Origin: Otis tarda
Taxonomy: Eukaryota > Chordata > Aves > Otidiformes > Otididae
Direction: 5' to 3'
Assembly: GCA_026413225.1 (NCBI GenBank)
Contig: CM048557.1
Coordinates: forward strand, 19,260,871-19,324,870
DNA: 64,000 nucleotides
The notes under the pieces are model-generated. The model made no database searches and had not been told where the DNA came from. It saw only the letters and a list, made by a program, of their open reading frames with translations. Below are positions 1-10,620 of this stretch, piece after piece; positions within the stretch are counted from its first letter, which is position 1, and the number at the start of each line of letters is the position of its first letter. The position numbers were made by a program, and so were the translations under genes.

Positions 1-423
1 TCTTCTCTCTTCTTTTCCTTATTTTCTTTTTCTTTTTCTGCAGAAAATAAAATAAGTATGTAGAAAAATGAAGGAGTTGGTTTGTCCGCTTATCAAACTT
101 CCCCTCACCAAAATATAAATTAAGACATGGAAGGAAACGAACGATGAAAAATAAGAGTGAAATGACACACGAAGCAGCAACAACTTCATTCAAGAAGTTA
201 AGGATATTATTTTAGAGAAATGCTAAGAAGACCAATTTTTTTTCAAATTTCTTTCAGATACTTCATACTCAATTTGTTCATACATTTCGCATTTGTCGTG
301 GTTTTGTTAGTGAGGGGGGGCCTAAGGTGGTAGCTTCTGTAGGAAACTGCTAGAAGTCGCTCCCCTTTGTTTAGTGGACTCGGCCGGGCCTATGGCGGAC
401 CTGCTGCTGGCCAAGGTCGAGCG

Positions 424-473
424 GATTGGTAGCAGAATGTCCCGTGATAACGCCTCTGCGATAACGTATTTAA
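424..473 (+). promoter_or_regulatory. LTR core promoter (CCAAT + TATA-like)
   Basis: An inverted CCAAT box (GATTGGT, 424-430) is followed 36 bp later by TATTTAA (467-473). The same pair recurs with the same spacing in the 16245-17389 copy (16376-16382 and 16419-16425), so it is a family feature. It would drive transcription to the right. Activity is inferred. Confidence 0.5.
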
Positions 474-1243
474 GAAGGGGAAAACAGAGAAAAAAAAAGA
501 GAAGAGAAGATGTGAAGAAGCTGAGCGGGGGCGGAGGCGCAGAGGGGGAGGCGCAGGCCTCATGGGCCTTGCAGGCCTCACCCTCTGGCCTCTCGCCAGG
601 CAGCCGACTGGGCCCGACTTGGTCCGGCCCGGCTGCAAGAAGTGGAGAGGAGATGAGAAGTGAATAAGATGTAAAAGATCCTGAGAGACATCTACCAGCC
701 TGTTGAGAGGAACGGCTGCAGACGCCAAGGTCAGTTCAGAAAGGAGGGGAGGAGTAATGCGGCTCCTGGCCAAGATTCCCCTGCAGCCTGTGGTGACGAC
801 CATGGTGGAGCAGGTTGTCCCCCTGCAGCCCATGGAGGTCCACGGAGGAGCAGAGATCCACTTGGAGCCCGTGAAGGACCCCGTACCGGGGGAGGTGGAT
901 GCCTGAAGGCGGCTGTGGCCCGTGGAGGGCCCGCTGGGACAGCCGTTCTGGAGAGACTGTACTCCGTGGAAGAGATGACCCACGCCGGAGCAGTTTCGTG
1001 AAGGACTGTGGCCCGTGGGAGGGACCCCACAATGGAGCAGGGGAGGAATGTGAGGAGTTCTTCCCCCGACCATGAAGCAGCGGCATGAAACAACATATGA
1101 TGAACTGACTGCAACTCCCATTCCCTCTTCCCCCCTGTGCCGCTCAGGGGGGGAAGGTAGTAGAGATAATGTTAAGTTTGGGAAGAGGGAGGGGTGGATG
1201 GAGGTTATCTTGTTCTCTGTCTCATTATCCTGCTGTTTGTAGT

Positions 1244-1249
1244 AATAAA
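1244..1249 (+). terminator. LTR polyadenylation signal AATAAA
   Basis: A canonical AATAAA sits in the 3' part of LTR copy 1. It is kept in the inverted copy (TTTATT near 1795-1800) but reads GATAAA in the copy at 16245-17389. Confidence 0.5.
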
Positions 1250-1432
1250 TGAATAGTTTTCCCCAAGTCGAGTCTGTTCTGCCCGTGACGGTAACTTTAA
1301 GGATTTCTCCCTGTGCTTATCTCAAACCTCGAGCCGTTTTTCCTTATATTTTCTCTCCCTGTTCTCTCGGAGGGTGGGGGGAGTGAGAGAGAGACTGCGT
1401 AGTCTGGTCCTGATCAGGGCTGAACTACGACA

Positions 1433-1615
1433 GCATTTGATCTAATATTTTGTGTAAGCACAAGTACTGCAAATGTGAATCTCTGCTCAACAAAACAAAC
1501 ATTTCACGCTGGTTCAGGTAAGGTACAACTCCCCCCATGCGGAATAATGGGCAGAAATTCTTTCTCTCCCACTTGATCTCCAGGCAAGCAAACATCACTT
1601 TTTTGCTTATTCAAG
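1433..1615. other. Spacer between inverted LTRs
   Basis: About 183 bp of unique-looking sequence separates two family A LTRs of opposite orientation. It starts with the right-hand GCATT target duplication of copy 1. No gene or recognisable repeat was seen. Confidence 0.6.
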
Positions 1616-2761
1616 TGTCATAGTTCAGCCCCAATCGGGACCAGACTACGCAGTCTCTCTCTCGCTCCCCCCACCCTCTGAGATAATAGGAGGAGATGAT
1701 ATACGAAAAATGGCTCAAGGTTTGAGATGAGGTCGGGGAGAAATCCTTAAAGTTACTATCACGGGCAAAACAGACTCGACTTGGGGAAAACCATTTATTT
1801 CTAAAATTAGCAGGAGAATGAGACAGGGAACAAGATAACCTCCCCCCACTCCTCCCTCTTCCTGGGCTTAACATTATCTATACTACCTCCCCTCCCGAGT
1901 GGCACAGGGGGGGGCGGGGGGGGGGGAAGGGAATGGGGGTCATGGTCAGTTCATCACGCATTGTTCTATGCCGCTGTGTCATCGTCGGGGGAAGAACTCC
2001 TCACATTCCTCCCCTGCTCCAGCGTGGGGTCCCTCCCACAGGCCACAGTCCTTCGTGAAACTGCTCCAGCGTGGGTCATCTCTTCCACGGGGTGCAGTCC
2101 CTCTAGAACAGCTGTCCCAGTGGGCCCTCCACGGGCCACAGCCTCCTTCAGGCCTCCACCTGCTCCGGTGTGGGGTCCTCCACGGGCTGCAGGTGGATCT
2201 CTGCCCCTCCGTGGACCTCCATGGACTGCAGGGGGACAACCCGCTCCACCATGGTCTTCACCACGAGTTGCAGAGGAATCTTGGCCAGGAGCCGCATTAC
2301 TCCTCCCCCTCCTTCTTCACTGACCTTGGCGTCTGCAGCCGTTCCTCACAACAGGCTGGCAGACGCCTCTCAGGATCCTTTTTACATCTTGTTCACTTCT
2401 CATCTCCTCTCCACTTCTTGCAGCCAGGCTGGGCCGAGTTGGGCCCAGTCGGCTGCCCGGCGGGAGGCCAGAGGGTGAGGCCTGCAAGGCCCACAAGGCT
2501 CGCGCCTCCCCCTCTCTGTCCCCTGCTCAGCTGCTTCACATCTTCTCTCCTTTTTTTTTTTTTCTGTTTTCCCCTTCTTAAATACATTATCGCAGAGGCG
2601 TTATCATGGAACATTCTGCTACCAATCGGCTAGGCCTTGGCCAGCAGCGGGTCCGCCCTAGGCCTGGCCAAGTCCACTGAGCAAAGGGGAGCGACTTCTA
2701 GCAGTTTCCTACAGAAGCTACCAGCTTAGGCCCCCCCCTCCTCACTAACAAAACCAGAACA
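1616..2761 (-). mobile_element. Solo LTR, avian ERV, family A copy 2 (inverted)
   Basis: Read on the minus strand this has the same ends as copy 1: TGTTCTGGTTTTGTTAGTGA at the 5' end and CTGAACTATGACA at the 3' end. It is flanked by CAAG on both sides (1612-1615 and 2762-2765), a 4-bp match that may be a worn 5-bp duplication. The flanks differ from those of copy 1, so this was a separate insertion. With copy 1 it forms a long inverted repeat. An open frame on the plus strand (about 1899-2633) runs antisense to the LTR and is not treated as a gene. Confidence 0.83.
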
Positions 2762-5700
2762 CAAGTTCATTACATAAATCTTTCCTTATATGCAGAAAAA
2801 TGCAGTTTTTCTTCTTTGTAATTTAGCTAATTTGTCGCTTCTCCTCAATAACAAGATATACATGCAAATCAATAATCTATCACTCTCCTCTCTCCAACTG
2901 CTGTTTTTTTACAGAATAAGCACTAATTTTTTACATGTGTAAAGTGATTGAAGGGAGAAAGAATTCTGCAGGTTAAATGTCGTACTTTCTCCCACTGGGT
3001 ACTTCAATTTTATAGATATTAGTTTTTGTAATTAACAATGAATATTATGAGGACTGTACAACAATAGTGGCTTTCAATAGTGATATTTAGCAGATTCTTT
3101 CTCTGGTTGGCTTTCCCTCTGTGTCTTTATATTTGGTGCCTAAGTGCCTGCAAGGAAACCATTTTCTGTTAGATGTTTAATCACAAACCTTGCAAGGAAA
3201 TCTGCTGTTTTCCAAACAGTGCAGAACTAACTTAATTACCACATTGACACGCTAGATACACTTGTCAGCTCTGAAGTCCCATCTTCTTAAAAGTCTCTAG
3301 CCTATATTCCCTTTGGAAGAGATTATTTTCAAATACTGCAATAGCCTGATTTACTATTTCCATCTTTCCTCCAGAGCCTTTCCTGCTGAATGTGACAGGT
3401 TATGGGGAACAGGGTAGGCTGCAGAGAAATACACTTGGTCCCTGGCTCTGATTTCTTGGTGGTCAGATCCTCAGTCTCCTTTGGAGTCAGCACAGATGTA
3501 CAGAGTTTGGAGCTCTGTCCAGGGAAGGACAGCGGTTTTGCTTCTCTGCAGAGCTGCCTCACCTCAGCCTCAGGGAAGTCAGTAAGAGCTGCAGGAGCGC
3601 AGCACCTCTGAAAATACAGTACGTTTGGCAACTTTTTAGCAGGTTTCTTCCAACAACTTGCAAGTTATTAGGGTACTGGAGATAGCGCTGAGGAAAAGCA
3701 ATTAAATAGAGAGTCAGCTGTAGCTTCAGAGTTCTCAAACATCTGTCCTGGATGGGTCTACATCTGTAGCTAAATACTTCAAGCATTTCCCACCTCCTTC
3801 TGTCCACTGATCATTAGGTGTCACCATATAAGGTGTCACCTTAGTGTTCAGTCACATGAGTATCTGAGTGAAGAAGAAAATTAATTTTTTCCTTACAAGG
3901 GAGACTTCTAATTAGTCTTGTATTTAAAGCTAATTGCTTGAAACGCAAGAGCAATATTCATCTTGTTAGACTTGCTGAAGATCTAAGTTCAGTTTCCATA
4001 GGCTGTATGATCTCAGTAAGTAATTTGAACTTGCCACACTGCCTCTCCACTCCCAAACAAACTGTTATTAACACATCTGTTGTGTGCTGCAAGGGCAGGA
4101 TCTCTGTGTCAATAAACATGCATAGAGTGTCCAGCACAAAAGGTCATTTAGGTCAAGGTCTTCAGCACTTACTGCAATATGTAACACACATACTGTAATT
4201 TACAGGAAGAAATTACGAACCTGGTGTTTAGAGAGTGTACTTCATTCCTTTCTATCTTCTGACAGATTGCAGAAAGACTCAGAAAAGTGCCAGTGTGTTT
4301 TAAGATACAGGACATGCAGGTGGTGGGATCACTGGTGCCACACAGGAGCTGCCAACAGGCTGCTTCATCACAAAAAGCAGGCTAGGTTTCCGCTGTGGCC
4401 AAAGGATACGTGCAGGATGCCACAGGCCCAAACACCAAGCTGAATGCACAGCACAGCACAGCACAAGCCTGCACCTTCTCAGGTTAACTGTCCTGTAGAT
4501 GACTAACTGGTTAACATACAATGCTCTTCTAGTCCGGGTAACTGTAGAAGTATGTGTGCATATGAATCCTCATGAGACCTCATGTACACCTCAAGTTGTC
4601 TGCAAGAATGCACTTGGAAAGAGTGAATGCCAGAAAAAGTAATGAATCGAATCAAAGACTGAAAAGGAAATAAGGCAGGTAAGAAAAGCTAGTTTTCATC
4701 ATTTTTGTATGTAAAGTTTTCAGATTAAGAAAACTGCTGGTTAAAAACAATGAATTGCTGCTGGAAATGCCGTTTTAACGTAATAAGCTGTAAAGAAAGC
4801 AAAAGTTTTTATAACACACAGATATAACATGTCTGTATAAAACATATGCTCACATACCTGTTTCAAGTCACTTATTGCTCGGCTTCCCTTCTGCTGCTTA
4901 TAGCATTCTATAGCACTTTCTGGCACATATGGTGTCTTCAACAGAAAGGTGTTGTCACCTGACTGTAATTGTACAGATTTCCTCTGCAAGAATTCAGCCC
5001 TACAGCTATATTCAGAAGATGAAAAATGTGTGAATTAAAAGTATGACTTTGCTTTTTCCTGTGACAACCAAGCACATTTTTTTTTTCCTAAAATAAAGAT
5101 CGGAGAGACAGGAAAATCATAGGATTATCTGAGCCTTGTATAAATCATTCATAAAGACTGCAAATTGGAGAAAGGACAGTGCTGCATATGTGATTTTTTT
5201 GCCTCATTCTGGTTCTTTATCCCTGGTTTAACAGAAAAACCTTATTTTTGTATGACCTGTAAATACTGCAATTGAAACAGTTTATCAAAACAGAGAGCGA
5301 TTCATTTTCTCTCTGTGCAGAATTCACCACATATTTATGTGTTATGTGAAGTAACAATTCTGTACTATAAATACATTTGCAAGCTGTAATGCTGCTGTTG
5401 GCTCCTATAGAAGCCTCTAAAGTTTTATGTAAGCCACCCTCAGATTTCATGTGCGTTGTGCATACAGGACAGCAGCTGAAGCTGGTTGAGAAGATCTGTT
5501 GAAAAATGAGGGCAACAAAGCTGTCTACCTCATTGCAGAGTTATCTTCTGTGTCTCTTCTCAGGATGTATTTCTGGAAACCTTTCTTTGTGACCATGTTT
5601 GCTTTTTAATTTTGACTCCACCGACCATTTGTTTTTCTCATGGCTTTCCCTATGGCACTGGGCAACAAGAAATAAGTAACATCAACCTGACTGCACAGCT

Positions 5701-7147
5701 GCTATTGTCAATGAATTGCCAAGTAATACAGTTCAGACTGCCTTGGCACAAATACCCCTTACTGGCAGTTCACCTCTCATTATCAGTATTATCCAACAAC
5801 AATAGTACTTAAAGATCTCTATTCAGATTGAGTCCTAATTGCACTACCCATTTTCTCTGATTAAATCACTTTTATGTGTACATAAACTGTTCTGAATGAT
5901 GTTCTTGACCCAGGGTAAGAGATTCCCACCCTCAGCCTTTGCCACAACTCCTCTTTTGCCCCCTTCACTTTGCTCTTTCACTATTTATTTTACCATTCCC
6001 ACCCTCAGTTCTGTAAAATTATCCTACTTTAAACAAACAGAGAAACAAATGCCCTCAAGTATGAGAAGAAACACATTATTTAATATTACTGCCTCATTAT
6101 TCAGTTGGGGACTCGAGGTACTGAGAGATTAAGTGACTTGCCAGAGGAAAAGGAGGAAGGATGCAGGAAGAAAATTTAGTTCCTCTGAGTCACAGTTCAG
6201 CATCTTAAATAGAAACCGTCTTTGTTCTGACTTCGCCTTACCTCTGAGCATTGCCCAATCTCTTTATGTTCAAACTTTCCTCTTCTAGACTATATCTCTT
6301 CTGATTTCAAAGGGTTACTTGCCACACAGGACAGGTATGAAGGAGATTGAGGGGTTGTTCTAGCCTTTTCATCTCTGGAATTTTTCTCCACTGCCATGGG
6401 TAGAAGCTACAGTGAAAATGATGTCCTGGAATCACAGCTTTCCCTTCACCGTCTAGGATTTTTTTCCCTGTATCATACTTGTTCAGTGCGTTGTTTGTTT
6501 GCTAGCTGCTGCCTGGCAAGCTTCATCTACCTGCTTTGTGCATAAATGTCAGGGATAATTCTGAAGGTTCAGCATGACTACCAGTTGGCCAGCTGCCATG
6601 TTGGTCTTTAGGATTTAATTTTTCATCCACAAAATGGCATGTATTTACTTACTTGTGTTTTAAAAGTTCCTGTACCTATTTTCTCTAGGTGCATAAACAA
6701 AAGGTTTTAGCCAAATCTAAATATGCACTGTGTGAATTCATGTCAATTAATGAAAGCCCTTCTTAACCACTCTCAACTAACACACTAAACCTTCCCACAT
6801 CTTTAAATTCCTCCATGCTTTTCGTCAACGTCTGGAGAAAAAAAATATACTTTGCAATATGGCCCGTAGGTGAAAAACCTTGGAAGATGGCAGTCTAGTA
6901 GGGAAGTGGATTCCAGGTTCAAGTACTGCACTTTGCCCATGTTCAGTCAGATTAGCATAAACTGCAATTTTTTTTTGTCTTCTTTGCGTGACACAGTGAG
7001 TTCTCTGTTGGGTTTTACTACATGCCCTACTATAAAATATATTGACAGTTAACAATCTAATTTTTTTAAAAAAGCTATGCTTAGAACCCAAAGTTTACTT
7101 GATTTCTAAAAAGCCACATGAACTCATATATTAATGCACAGAAGAGG
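2762..7147. other. Intergenic, no gene seen
   Basis: About 4.4 kb of moderately AT-rich sequence. All open frames are short and lack recognisable protein similarity, splice-site pairs or homology to the repeats elsewhere in the window. A run of purine/pyrimidine-rich stretches is present, but nothing was assigned a function. Confidence 0.6.
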
Positions 7148-7341
7148 TGTTGTTATTTAACCCTGGTAGGCAGCTCAGCACCACACAGCTGCTCACTCCC
7201 TTCCTCTCCAGCAGGATTAGGGGAAGAATCAAAAGGGTAAAGTGGGAAAACTTGTGCCTTCAGATAAAGAGCATTGAATAATTAAAAAAAAAAAAAGCAG
7301 GAAGGGAGGTACAGACAACAAAGAGAGAGGAGAAAAACCAC
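7148..7341 (+). mobile_element. 5' fragment of family B ERV LTR
   Basis: It starts TGTTGTTATTTAACCC and continues with CACCACACAGCTGCTC. It aligns by eye with the first ~180 bp of the intact LTR at 15541-16074, which starts TGTTGTGGTTTAACCC and shares the CACCACACAGCTGCTC block. It breaks off near 7341, where CR1 sequence begins, so either the CR1 inserted into it or the two were joined by deletion. A run of 13 A interrupts it near 7283. Confidence 0.6.
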
Positions 7342-8147
7342 AAGAAACCAAATTGTGCCTGACAAATTTGGTGGCTTTCTATGACAAGGTTACAGCGTTG
7401 GTGGATAAGGGAAGAGTAACTGACGTCATCTACCTGGATTTGGGCAAAGCATTTTACAATGTCGTGCCTGACATCCTTGTCTCTAAATGGGAGAGATGTA
7501 TGGACCACTCAGTCGATAAGGAATTGGCTGGATGATTGCACTCAAAGAATTGCAGTCAATGACTCAATGTCCAAGCGGAGATCAGAGACAAGTGTCGTTC
7601 CTCAGGGGTCAGTATTGGGACAGACGCTGGGATTGAGTGCACCCTGAAGCAAGTTCGCTGATGACACCAAGCTGTGTGGTGTGGTTGACACATTGGAGGG
7701 AATGTATGCCATCCTGAGAGACCTTGACAGGCTGGAGGGGTGGGCATGTGTGAACATCATGAAGTTCTACAAGGCCAAGTGCAAGGTCCTGAACATGGGT
7801 TGGGGCAACCCATGGTATCAATACAGGCTGGGAGCTGAAGGGATTGAGAGCAGCCCTGAGGAGAAAGACTTGGGGGTACTAGTGGATGAAAAGCTCAACA
7901 TGAGTCAGCAATGTATGCTCGCAGGCCAGAAAACCAACTGCGTCCTGGGCTGCATTAAAAGGAGAGTGGCCAGCAGGTCAAGGGAGGTGATTCTGCCCCT
8001 CTACTCCACTCTTGTGAGACCCCACCTGGAGTACCGCGTCCAGCTCTAGAGCCCTCAGTACAGGAAGGACATGGATGTGTTGGAACAAGTCCAGAGGAGG
8101 GCCACAAAGATGATCAGAGGGCTGGAGCACCTCTCCTATGAGGACAG
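7342..8147 (+). mobile_element. CR1 LINE fragment, reverse-transcriptase part
   Basis: The plus strand encodes a broken CR1 ORF2 reverse transcriptase. Seen in order: [22 protein letters not shown] (the RT block with the first catalytic Asp), VPQGSVLG, a short frame with ADDTKL, then [24 protein letters not shown], and [23 protein letters not shown]. About 35 bp are missing between PQGSVLG and the ADD block, shifting frame. The element is truncated at both ends and stops abruptly at about 8147 inside the LSYED segment, where unrelated LTR-like sequence begins. It is a dead copy. CR1 ORF2 normally supplies endonuclease and reverse transcriptase for target-primed insertion. Confidence 0.85.
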
Positions 8148-8287
8148 GACCATACGATGTTATGCTCAGCAATAAAACTTGGAGGAGTGGAGGCTGGCAT
8201 GGGCTGCTGCTGTGCAGGGACTGACTGAGCATCAATTGGTGGCGAGTAATTGTTTTCTTTTGCATCACTTGTTTTTCTTGGTTTTAT
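8148..8287 (-). mobile_element. Family B-like LTR scrap joined to CR1 3' end
   Basis: On the minus strand this reads GTGATGCAAAAGAAAACAAT, then a GATGCTCAGTCAGTCCCTGC block and TTTTATTGCTGAGCATAAC. It resembles the middle of the LTR at 15541-16074 (GTGATGCACAATACAATTG ... TATATACTGAGCATGATA). It follows directly on the 3' tail of the minus-strand CR1 at 8288-9472. The same joined arrangement occurs at 34383-34504. Confidence 0.6.
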
Positions 8288-9472
8288 AGAATCATAGAGT
8301 AGTTCGGGTTGGAAGGGACCTTCAAAGGTCATCTAGACCAACCCCCCTGCAAGAAGCAGGGACATCCCCAACTAGATCAGGTTGCTCAGAGCCTCATCCA
8401 ACCTGGCCTTGAACGTTTCCAGGGATGGGGCATCCACCACCTCTCTGGGCAACCTGTTCCAGTGTTCTACCACCCTCAGTGTAAAAAATTTCTTCCTAAT
8501 ATCTAATCTAAATCTACCTCCCTCTATTTTAAAACCATTACCCCTTCTCCTATCACAACAGGCCCTACTGAACAGTCTCTCCCCATCTTTCCTGTAGGCC
8601 CCCTTGAAGTACTGGAAGGCCGCTATAAGGTCTCCCTGGAGCCTCCTCTTCTCCAGGCTGAACAGCCCCAACTCTCTCAGCCTGTCCTCATAGGAAAGGT
8701 GCTCCAGACCACTTATCATCTTTATGGCCCTCCTCTGGACCCGCTCCAGCTGGTCCATGTCCTTCTTGTGTTGGGGGCTCCGGAACTGGACACAGTACTC
8801 CAGGTGGAGTCTCACCAGAGCAGACTAGAGGGGCAGAATCACCTCCCTCGACCTGCTGGCCACGCTCCTCTTGATGCAGCCCAGGATGCGGTTGGCCTTC
8901 TGGGCTGCAAGGGCGCATTGCTGGCTTATGTTGAGCTTCTCGTCCACCAGCACTTCCAAGTCCTTCTCCTCAGGGCTGCTCTCGATCCATTCTCCGCTCA
9001 GACTGTATTTGTGCCTGGGATCACCACGACCCAGGTGCAGGACCTTGCACTTGGCCTGGTTGAACTCCATGAGGTTGGCACGGGCCCACCTCTCCAGCCT
9101 GTCAAGGTCCCTTTGGATGGAATCCCTCCCTTCCAGCATGTCAACGGCTCCACACAGCTTGGTGTCATTGGCGAACTTGCTAAGGGTGCACTCTATCCCA
9201 CTGTCCATGATGCCAGCAAAGATGTTGAACAGGGCCAGGCCCAACACGGACCCCTGAGGGATGCCACTCATGACCGGTCTCCACTTGGACATCGAGCTGT
9301 TGACCACCACTCTCTGAGTGCGGCCATCCAGCCAACTCCTTATCCACCGAGTGGTCCGTCCATCAAACCTGTTTCTGTCTAGTTTAGAGAGAAGGATGTC
9401 ATGCAGGACAGTGTCAAAAGCTTTGCAGAAGTCCAGGTAGATGATATCCATTGCTCATCCCTTGTCCACCAA
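8288..9472 (-). mobile_element. CR1 LINE, 3' half, degraded ORF2
   Basis: The minus strand encodes CR1 reverse transcriptase in two frames. The first (9451 to 8825) runs [60 protein letters not shown] and [10 protein letters not shown], then a stop. The second (8815 to 8372) resumes with [17 protein letters not shown] and ends at the usual CR1 ORF2 terminus ALSNLI. The catalytic FADD motif reads FAND, so one metal-binding Asp is lost. The 3' UTR and tail (CTATGATTCTATA) end near 8288. It is 5' truncated at about 9472. The last ~300 bp are almost identical to the CR1 at 33981-34382. Confidence 0.9.
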
Positions 9473-9479
9473 TGACAAC

Positions 9480-9988
9480 TCAGGCGTCTGCCTGAGTCGG
9501 ATTGTGAAGAATTTCTTGTGAGAGGAACGCCTGTGGATGCCAAGGTCAGTGAAGAAGGAGAGGGAGGAGTAAAGTTGGAGCAGGGGAGGAATGCGAGGAG
9601 TTCTTCCCCTGAGGAGGAAGGAGCGGCAGAGAATCACGTGTGATGAGCGATGGCAATCCCCATTCCCTGTTCCCCCTCGAGGAGGAGGGGAGGTGGAGGT
9701 AGTCCTGAATGAAGTTAAGCTCTGGAGGAGGGGAGGGGTGAGAGGAAGTTGTTCTTAAGATTTGGAGTTTTTTCCCTTTCCTTATCCTGCTTTGGTTTTT
9801 ATTGTCAATAAATTGTATTAGTTTTCCCCAAGTTGAGTCTATTTTGCCTGTAATGGGAACTTGAATAATCTCTCCCTGTCCTTATCTTGAATCTCAAACC
9901 TTTTGTTATAGTATCTCTTCCCTTGGAGGGTGGGGAGAGTGAGTGAGCAACTGCATAGCTTGGTCCCAAGTGGGGCTAAACTAGGACA
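9480..9988 (+). mobile_element. Family A LTR, 3' part with internal deletion
   Basis: It begins near ATTGTGAAGAATTTCTTGTG, as in family A copy 3 near 16640, and ends GGCTAAACTAGGACA, a variant of the family end CTGAACTACGACA. It keeps an AATAAA signal near 9807. Compared with the full copies it lacks about 300 bp of the central GC-rich part and the whole 5' half. It is clearly more diverged than the three other copies. It directly follows the 5' truncation point of the CR1 at 8288-9472. Confidence 0.75.
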
Positions 9989-10089
9989 CTTATGCAGTAA
10001 GGAGGAGCAGGTCCAGGATTTGTTCTCATTCACTACGGCCAAAAGTGCAGCTTTCTCAGCTAATTCTTCAAGTTGTCCTTTCATCTCCA

Positions 10090-10605
10090 CAATGCAATTC
10101 CTTGAACTTCCTTGAATTTGTCAAGTTCTTTTAATATGTTCCTTAACTGGTGGGCTTGAAGCTTTTCTTGTTCAAACACTTTCTCCTTCATTTCCAGTCC
10201 GATTTGCAAGCATTTCAAATACCTGTTATTTTCAAACATAGTCCTCACTTCTAATATATATATCTTCTGATATGTTTTATTATCTTAGCATGCAGAAATC
10301 TGGCAGGACATTTCCATGCCCTCTGCCTTCATTTGTTCATTGATTTAATCCAAATTTTTATTCTGCAGTTCTAATTATATGATTTTGTTTTCTTTGTCTT
10401 TCAGTGCTTCCCTGGCATCATCCATTTCTCTGTGTAGGTATCCTGCTATTGTCCTCAAACAGCTTGCACTGGCCTGCAGTCGCCTGTTCCCATCCTTCAA
10501 ACCTTCACTTTCTTTCAGTAAATTCTGATTTTCAATACCCAGCTCTGCTACAGTTTCTCTGAGGTGCCATCTTTGATTTTGTAAGTTTTCATTTGTCAAA
10601 GATAG
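10090..10605 (-). pseudogene. Decayed coiled-coil reading frame
   Basis: One minus-strand frame stays protein-like over ~170 codons but is cut by in-frame stops. The upstream 74 codons (10599-10375) read NENLQNQRWHLRETVAELG, then ENQNLLKESEGLKDGNRRLQ and HREMDDAREALKDKENK. After a stop the same frame continues with LELQNKNLD, INEQMKAEG, a third stop, and LEMKEKVFEQEKLQAHQL and NILKELDKFKEVQ. The leucine spacing and Glu/Lys/Gln richness are typical of a long coiled coil. I cannot name the parent gene. No introns are visible, so a processed pseudogene or a relic carried by a mobile element is possible. The neighbour is the end of a family A LTR 100 bp away. Confidence 0.4.
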
Positions 10606-10620
10606 ATAGTTTATTAAACA

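Larger units (their letters stand above)
294..1432 (+). mobile_element. Solo LTR, avian ERV, family A copy 1
   Basis: The element starts TGTCGTGGTT and ends AACTACGACA, so it has the TG...CA ends and short terminal inverted repeats of a retroviral LTR. A perfect 5-bp target duplication GCATT lies at 289-293 and 1433-1437. No primer-binding site, gag or pol follows, so this is a solo LTR left by LTR-LTR recombination. Inside are an inverted CCAAT box, a TATA-like TATTTAA at 467-473 and a polyadenylation signal AATAAA at 1244-1249. Two more near-full copies lie at 1616-2761 (minus) and 16245-17389 (plus). The open frames on either strand inside it are not genes by any evidence seen. The repeat-family name was not checked against a library. 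Confidence 0.85.

Noticed and set aside
390-1121. 243-codon minus-strand open frame
   Set aside because: Antisense to LTR copy 1 and in a different frame from the homologous antisense frames of the other copies, so not a conserved protein.
1899-2633. 244-codon plus-strand open frame
   Set aside because: It lies wholly inside, and antisense to, a family A solo LTR. Its homologue in copy 3 is likewise inside the LTR, and no known protein is recognised.
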